Below, one piece after another: positions 3,938-6,969 of a stretch of 6,969 nt of DNA. This DNA is from JAJDFU01 sp964641965. Its GTDB lineage: Bacteria; Bacteroidota; Bacteroidia; Chitinophagales; Saprospiraceae. The notes beneath the pieces are model-generated. The model was not told the origin of the DNA. It worked only from the letters and a program-made list of their open reading frames with translations, and searched no databases. Made by a program: the position numbers and the translations under genes. The DNA lies in the NCBI GenBank assembly GCA_964641965.1, contig CAZXLD010000094.1, forward strand, positions 1 to 6,969. Direction: 5' to 3'. The stretch's first letter is position 1; every line of letters begins with the position of its first letter.

Positions 3938-6844
3938 TTACTTGTCTAGTTTGGCTAATTTCTGTTGCAATTGCGCGGTCTTTTCCCCTTTAGATTGGAA
4001 AGATGCCAGGTCAATTGCTCTTTCCAAGGTCTGTTTATAGGCAGGATGAGATTCATTGGAAGATGCCTCGTAGATGGCCAAAGCGGTATCGAAATGGCCC
4101 GAAGCGGTATCGTATTGCATTAATTGTCTTGAGCAAATCGCCAGATTGGTGTAGGACAAGGCAAAATTTAAATGATTGGACGGAAAGGTCTTTTTCCAAA
4201 GATCAATTGCCTGTTGCTGAAATTCAATTGCTGATTCGTAATTACCCAAATTTCGTTCTACAGCGGCTAGGTTGTGATAAGAAACACCAATATATGGGTG
4301 ATTGGGAGGAAGTTTTTGTTTCCGGATCGATAATACCTTTTGGTGGGCATCCCGTGCTTCTTCAAAACGGTCCATACCTTCGTAAATCAGACCCAAGTTA
4401 TTGTAAGCTACAGCGATATCAGGGTGGTCTGGGGAGTATTTTTTTTCGAAGATAGTAATTGCCTTTTGCTGTTCCTCCAGGGCGAGTTGGTACTTTTCCT
4501 GACGGCGGTATATTTCAGCTAGGTTGTGATGTGCATTCCCAATGTTTGGGTGATCGGGTTCATATACTTGTTGGAGAATAGCGTATCCTTTTTGTTGTGC
4601 ATCAAGTGCCTGATCAAACTCCCGTAATTGGAGAAAGATGGCACTTAGATTTTGGTAGGAGATTGCCTGTTTTGCATGTGGCGATTTGAGGACTTCGAGG
4701 AAGATGCTATGCGCCTGTTGCTGAAAGATCAATGCCTGCGTATGTTCCCCCAATTCGGTATGAATGGAAGCCAGCACCTGATTTGCGCCGGCAATATCGG
4801 GGTGGTTTGGAGGCAAATGCTGTTTCAAAGCAGTAAGACTCTGGTGTTGGGCCTCCAGGGCTAGTTTATATGCTCCTTTTTTTAAATAAATACCGGATAG
4901 AATACGAAGACTACGCCCTATTTCCAAATGACCATGTGGCAGCGTTTTCTTCAAGATATTCATACTAAGCTGTTGATATTCGAGCGCCTTCTCAAACATT
5001 CCCAGATCGATATAAATCGAAGCCATACTGCTGTAAATTGAGGCTATGTCAGGATGGCCGGGCTCAAGAATTGCTTTTCGAATACGCAGTGCTTCCTGGA
5101 GGTGCTGGAGAGCCATTTCGTATTTACCCAAATCTTGATAAATGTCAGCGAGGGTAGACTGGGAATTTGCCGTACTTGGATGGTCGGGCGGTAGGGTTAC
5201 TTGCTGTATGCGCAACGCTTCCTGCTGGTTGTCCAACGCCAATTGGTATTTTCCCTGCGCCTGGTAAATCAGCGCTAAATTTCCATATGAAATGGCTAAA
5301 TAGGGATGATCCGGGTCGAGCACTTTCTTAAATGTTTGAATCACTTTTTCTTGAATATCCTGAGCGTCGGAGAAGTCTCCTAAATTCAGGTACGTCATTG
5401 CCAAATTATTCTTAGATGTGATCAGGTGACGATGAGTCGAATCGAAATTGACTTCGAGTATCTCGATGGCTCGTTGCTGGGCAGTAAGGGCGTTTGGATA
5501 GTCCGCCAAATTCAAATAAATTACTGATAAGTTGTTTAAGGATTCTGCAAGATCGGGGTGGTTATCTGGCAGAATCCGTTCCCGGATGGATTTTGAAGTT
5601 TGTTGAGCTTCCAGGGCGCGTTCGTATTCACCCAGATCTCGGTAGATATTTCCAAGGTTATTGTAGGTAGTGGCCAGAACCGGGTGAATACTGTCCAGCA
5701 CGGTGTGCTGAATTTGTAAGGCGGCTTTCTCAAAATTTAACGCCCTTTGGAAATGGCCTAAATCTTGGTGGATTAATGCCAAATGATCAAGGGCGATGGC
5801 TAATCTTAAATCATTTTTATCAAGCAACTCTTTTTTAATAGATACGTTTTTTGCCACCAGCGGCAGAGCGTCTTCGTAGGTTCCTAATCTACGATAATAA
5901 ACAGCTAAATGATCGTATGCATCGGCAAGCTCGAGGTCATCAGAGGATTTTGTTTTCTCTAACAAATCGACCGCTTTTCTATATACCGCCACAGCACTCC
6001 TATTATCGAAGAGCAAACTATAAGACTCTGCTTTCAGGTCGTAACTGGACACCAGTTTGCCCACCTCCTCGGTTGCCCGTTCGAGGGCTATATCGTATTG
6101 GACTTGGTCACGATGAAGTCGTTCGAGGTTGGATAGAACCGCCTGAACAGAATCCTGCAGTTTATCTTGATCTAAGGCTTGAATCGCCTGAGTGATCTTT
6201 CCTTCCTTGAAAAAGGCGTAGGCTTGGCGAAATTGATCGTAGGCAATATCCAGGTTCACTCGAGCCAGCTTTTTCGCAGCTTCGGGAAGGCGTTTTTTGA
6301 TGCGACCAAATTGTTTTGCCAGCAACTCTTCTGCTTCGAACCGGTTCCGGAGCTCTTGATTTAACTGTTTTTCCAGATCACGAATAGTGTCTTCTGCCTC
6401 GTTTCCCCCTTTTTGCAGGATGGCAACTAAACGGTCGTGCTCGGCAGTGAGGGCGGCCACACTTATTTCATAAAGTTCGGTTTGTGCCCGTGCCAAGGCC
6501 CCTGGTTCCGCCAAATACACATTTAGTAGGGACTTCCGGCCGACAATGACCCGTTCTAGGTCGTAGGTATTTACTACTTCCAGTCCAGCCTTATCTACCG
6601 TTAATCGGACCGGGTTGCCGCTGGGTATTCCAGCAAATTCCAACTGGAATAGCCCTTGCTCATCCGAGCTGGTCGGTGTGGTATAGGGGGCACTGATGAA
6701 AGCACCGGCTACGTATTCAGTAGTGCCGGTTAGGTGCCGGCTGTTGTGCAATGAAATTTGACCTTCAAGGGATGTCCTCTGAGCAGTTAAGGTAACAGTG
6801 CTGACGCAGGCCAGCAGAGCTATTAGGAGAGGCATGGGATACAT
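3938..6844 (-). CDS. Exported long TPR-repeat protein with N-terminal beta-sandwich and coiled coil
   Basis: The protein has 968 residues from ATG 6844; a second ATG at 6835 is also possible. Residues 1-22 are an export signal ending TLTAQ; Cys13 in LLAC could instead be a lipobox, so lipidation is not excluded. Residues about 25-112 resemble a carboxypeptidase-regulatory-like beta-sandwich (LEGQISL, VAGAFISAPYTTPTSSDEQGLFQLEF, ending NVYLAEPG). Residues about 115-205 are charged and heptad-like, a probable coiled coil. After a loosely TPR-like stretch (205-302) come 15 uninterrupted 42-residue TPR units (303-932) of kinesin-light-chain type. Their pattern is HPdiA-sYnNLA-IY-dLG-yeeAL-fqqqAL-I. 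A partial C-terminal cap follows. TPR arrays bind protein partners; no CHAT, kinase, STAND or other catalytic domain is fused. It should work as a periplasmic or envelope scaffold. The partner is unknown, and the nearby genes do not identify it. Confidence 0.87.
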   Translation of the reverse strand: MYPMPLLIALLACVSTVTLTAQRTSLEGQISLHNSRHLTGTTEYVAGAFISAPYTTPTSSDEQGLFQLEFAGIPSGNPVRLTVDKAGLEVVNTYDLERVIVGRKSLLNVYLAEPGALARAQTELYEISVAALTAEHDRLVAILQKGGNEAEDTIRDLEKQLNQELRNRFEAEELLAKQFGRIKKRLPEAAKKLARVNLDIAYDQFRQAYAFFKEGKITQAIQALDQDKLQDSVQAVLSNLERLHRDQVQYDIALERATEEVGKLVSSYDLKAESYSLLFDNRSAVAVYRKAVDLLEKTKSSDDLELADAYDHLAVYYRRLGTYEDALPLVAKNVSIKKELLDKNDLRLAIALDHLALIHQDLGHFQRALNFEKAALQIQHTVLDSIHPVLATTYNNLGNIYRDLGEYERALEAQQTSKSIRERILPDNHPDLAESLNNLSVIYLNLADYPNALTAQQRAIEILEVNFDSTHRHLITSKNNLAMTYLNLGDFSDAQDIQEKVIQTFKKVLDPDHPYLAISYGNLALIYQAQGKYQLALDNQQEALRIQQVTLPPDHPSTANSQSTLADIYQDLGKYEMALQHLQEALRIRKAILEPGHPDIASIYSSMASIYIDLGMFEKALEYQQLSMNILKKTLPHGHLEIGRSLRILSGIYLKKGAYKLALEAQHQSLTALKQHLPPNHPDIAGANQVLASIHTELGEHTQALIFQQQAHSIFLEVLKSPHAKQAISYQNLSAIFLQLREFDQALDAQQKGYAILQQVYEPDHPNIGNAHHNLAEIYRRQEKYQLALEEQQKAITIFEKKYSPDHPDIAVAYNNLGLIYEGMDRFEEARDAHQKVLSIRKQKLPPNHPYIGVSYHNLAAVERNLGNYESAIEFQQQAIDLWKKTFPSNHLNFALSYTNLAICSRQLMQYDTASGHFDTALAIYEASSNESHPAYKQTLERAIDLASFQSKGEKTAQLQQKLAKLDK
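4049..5938 (-). repeat. Tandem array of 15 degenerate 126-bp units encoding 42-residue TPRs
   Basis: Each 126-bp unit encodes one 42-residue TPR and all 15 keep exactly the same length, with no insertion or deletion between units. Most units begin with His-Pro and end with a Pro-Asp or Pro-Asn turn. Units have diverged strongly in DNA sequence, so the array is old duplication held by structure, not a recent expansion. The first two units (Asp-Leu start) and the last (unit 15) are least typical, as expected at the ends of a solenoid. Confidence 0.85.
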
Positions 6845-6969
6845 GGGCAGTGGTTTTTCAATTATATAGTTGCTGGATTCTTTCAGGGCCGAGGATCATC
6901 TTAAATATAATCAAATACCCACACCCACACCCCTTCAGACATACCCCGCCACCAACGATCGCTCCCATA
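6845..6969. other. Upstream region of the TPR gene, no gene recognised
   Basis: The 125 nt hold an AT-rich stretch (6858-6867 and 6900-6915) and a short CA/C-rich repeat (6916-6933, ACCCACACCCACACCCC). No convincing -33/-7 pair was found for the TPR gene. On the minus strand 6969-6935 could be the last ten codons of another gene (ending AGYV then TGA), but this is too short to call. Confidence 0.4.

Noticed and set aside
4003..4455. Plus-strand open frames within the TPR gene
   Set aside because: These are shadows of the TPR repeats, which carry a continuous 42-residue pattern on the minus strand.
4049..5938. CRISPR or other DNA-level repeat array with 126-bp period
   Set aside because: The period equals 42 codons and similarity is at the protein level; it is a TPR coding array.
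6935..6969. Possible end of another minus-strand gene (WERSLVAGYV then TGA)
   Set aside because: Only about ten codons are visible, and the other two frames are also open or end nearby, so it cannot be told from chance.

Overview
The window most likely comes from a member of the Bacteroidota, possibly Saprospirales (Lewinella/Haliscomenobacter-like). The evidence is indirect. It includes Sec signals ending in 'GQ' or 'AQ', a sensor-like membrane domain fused to a LytTR DNA-binding domain, a carboxypeptidase-regulatory-like beta domain in front of a long 42-residue TPR array, and promoter-like TTTG/TAnnTTTG elements. No rRNA, tRNA, CRISPR array, transposase or phage gene is visible.

Layout from left to right. 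Positions 1-175 (minus) hold the start of a lipoprotein gene that runs off the left edge. Positions 223-1545 (minus) encode an exported PDZ plus alpha/beta-hydrolase protein lying 47 nt upstream of the lipoprotein gene, so the two may be cotranscribed. Diverging from it, 1659-2441 (plus) holds a membrane-anchored LytTR regulator whose frame is interrupted by one in-frame TAG at 1884-1886. Its two pieces read as one ancestral protein of about 260 residues. A 9-codon open frame with a perfect AGGAGG ribosome site lies just ahead of it. The LytTR gene converges on a metallo-beta-lactamase-fold hydrolase at 2474-3226 (minus). A TetR/AcrR-family repressor gene at 3278-3868 (minus) lies directly upstream of the hydrolase. 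Positions 3938-6844 (minus) encode a 968-residue exported protein with a beta-sandwich, a coiled coil and 15 consecutive 42-residue TPR units. The last 125 nt are noncoding as far as can be seen.

The clearest regulatory logic is in the TetR/MBL pair. Two near-identical 24-bp inverted repeats (20 of 24 positions identical) sit immediately upstream of the tetR-type gene and of the MBL gene. In both copies one arm overlaps a possible -7 box and the other lies in the spacer to a -33-like TTT(G/A). This suggests that the repressor controls both itself and the hydrolase.

No wholly new system is evident. The items most worth a second look are the amber-interrupted LytTR regulator with its upstream mini-frame, and the duplicated promoter-operator module.
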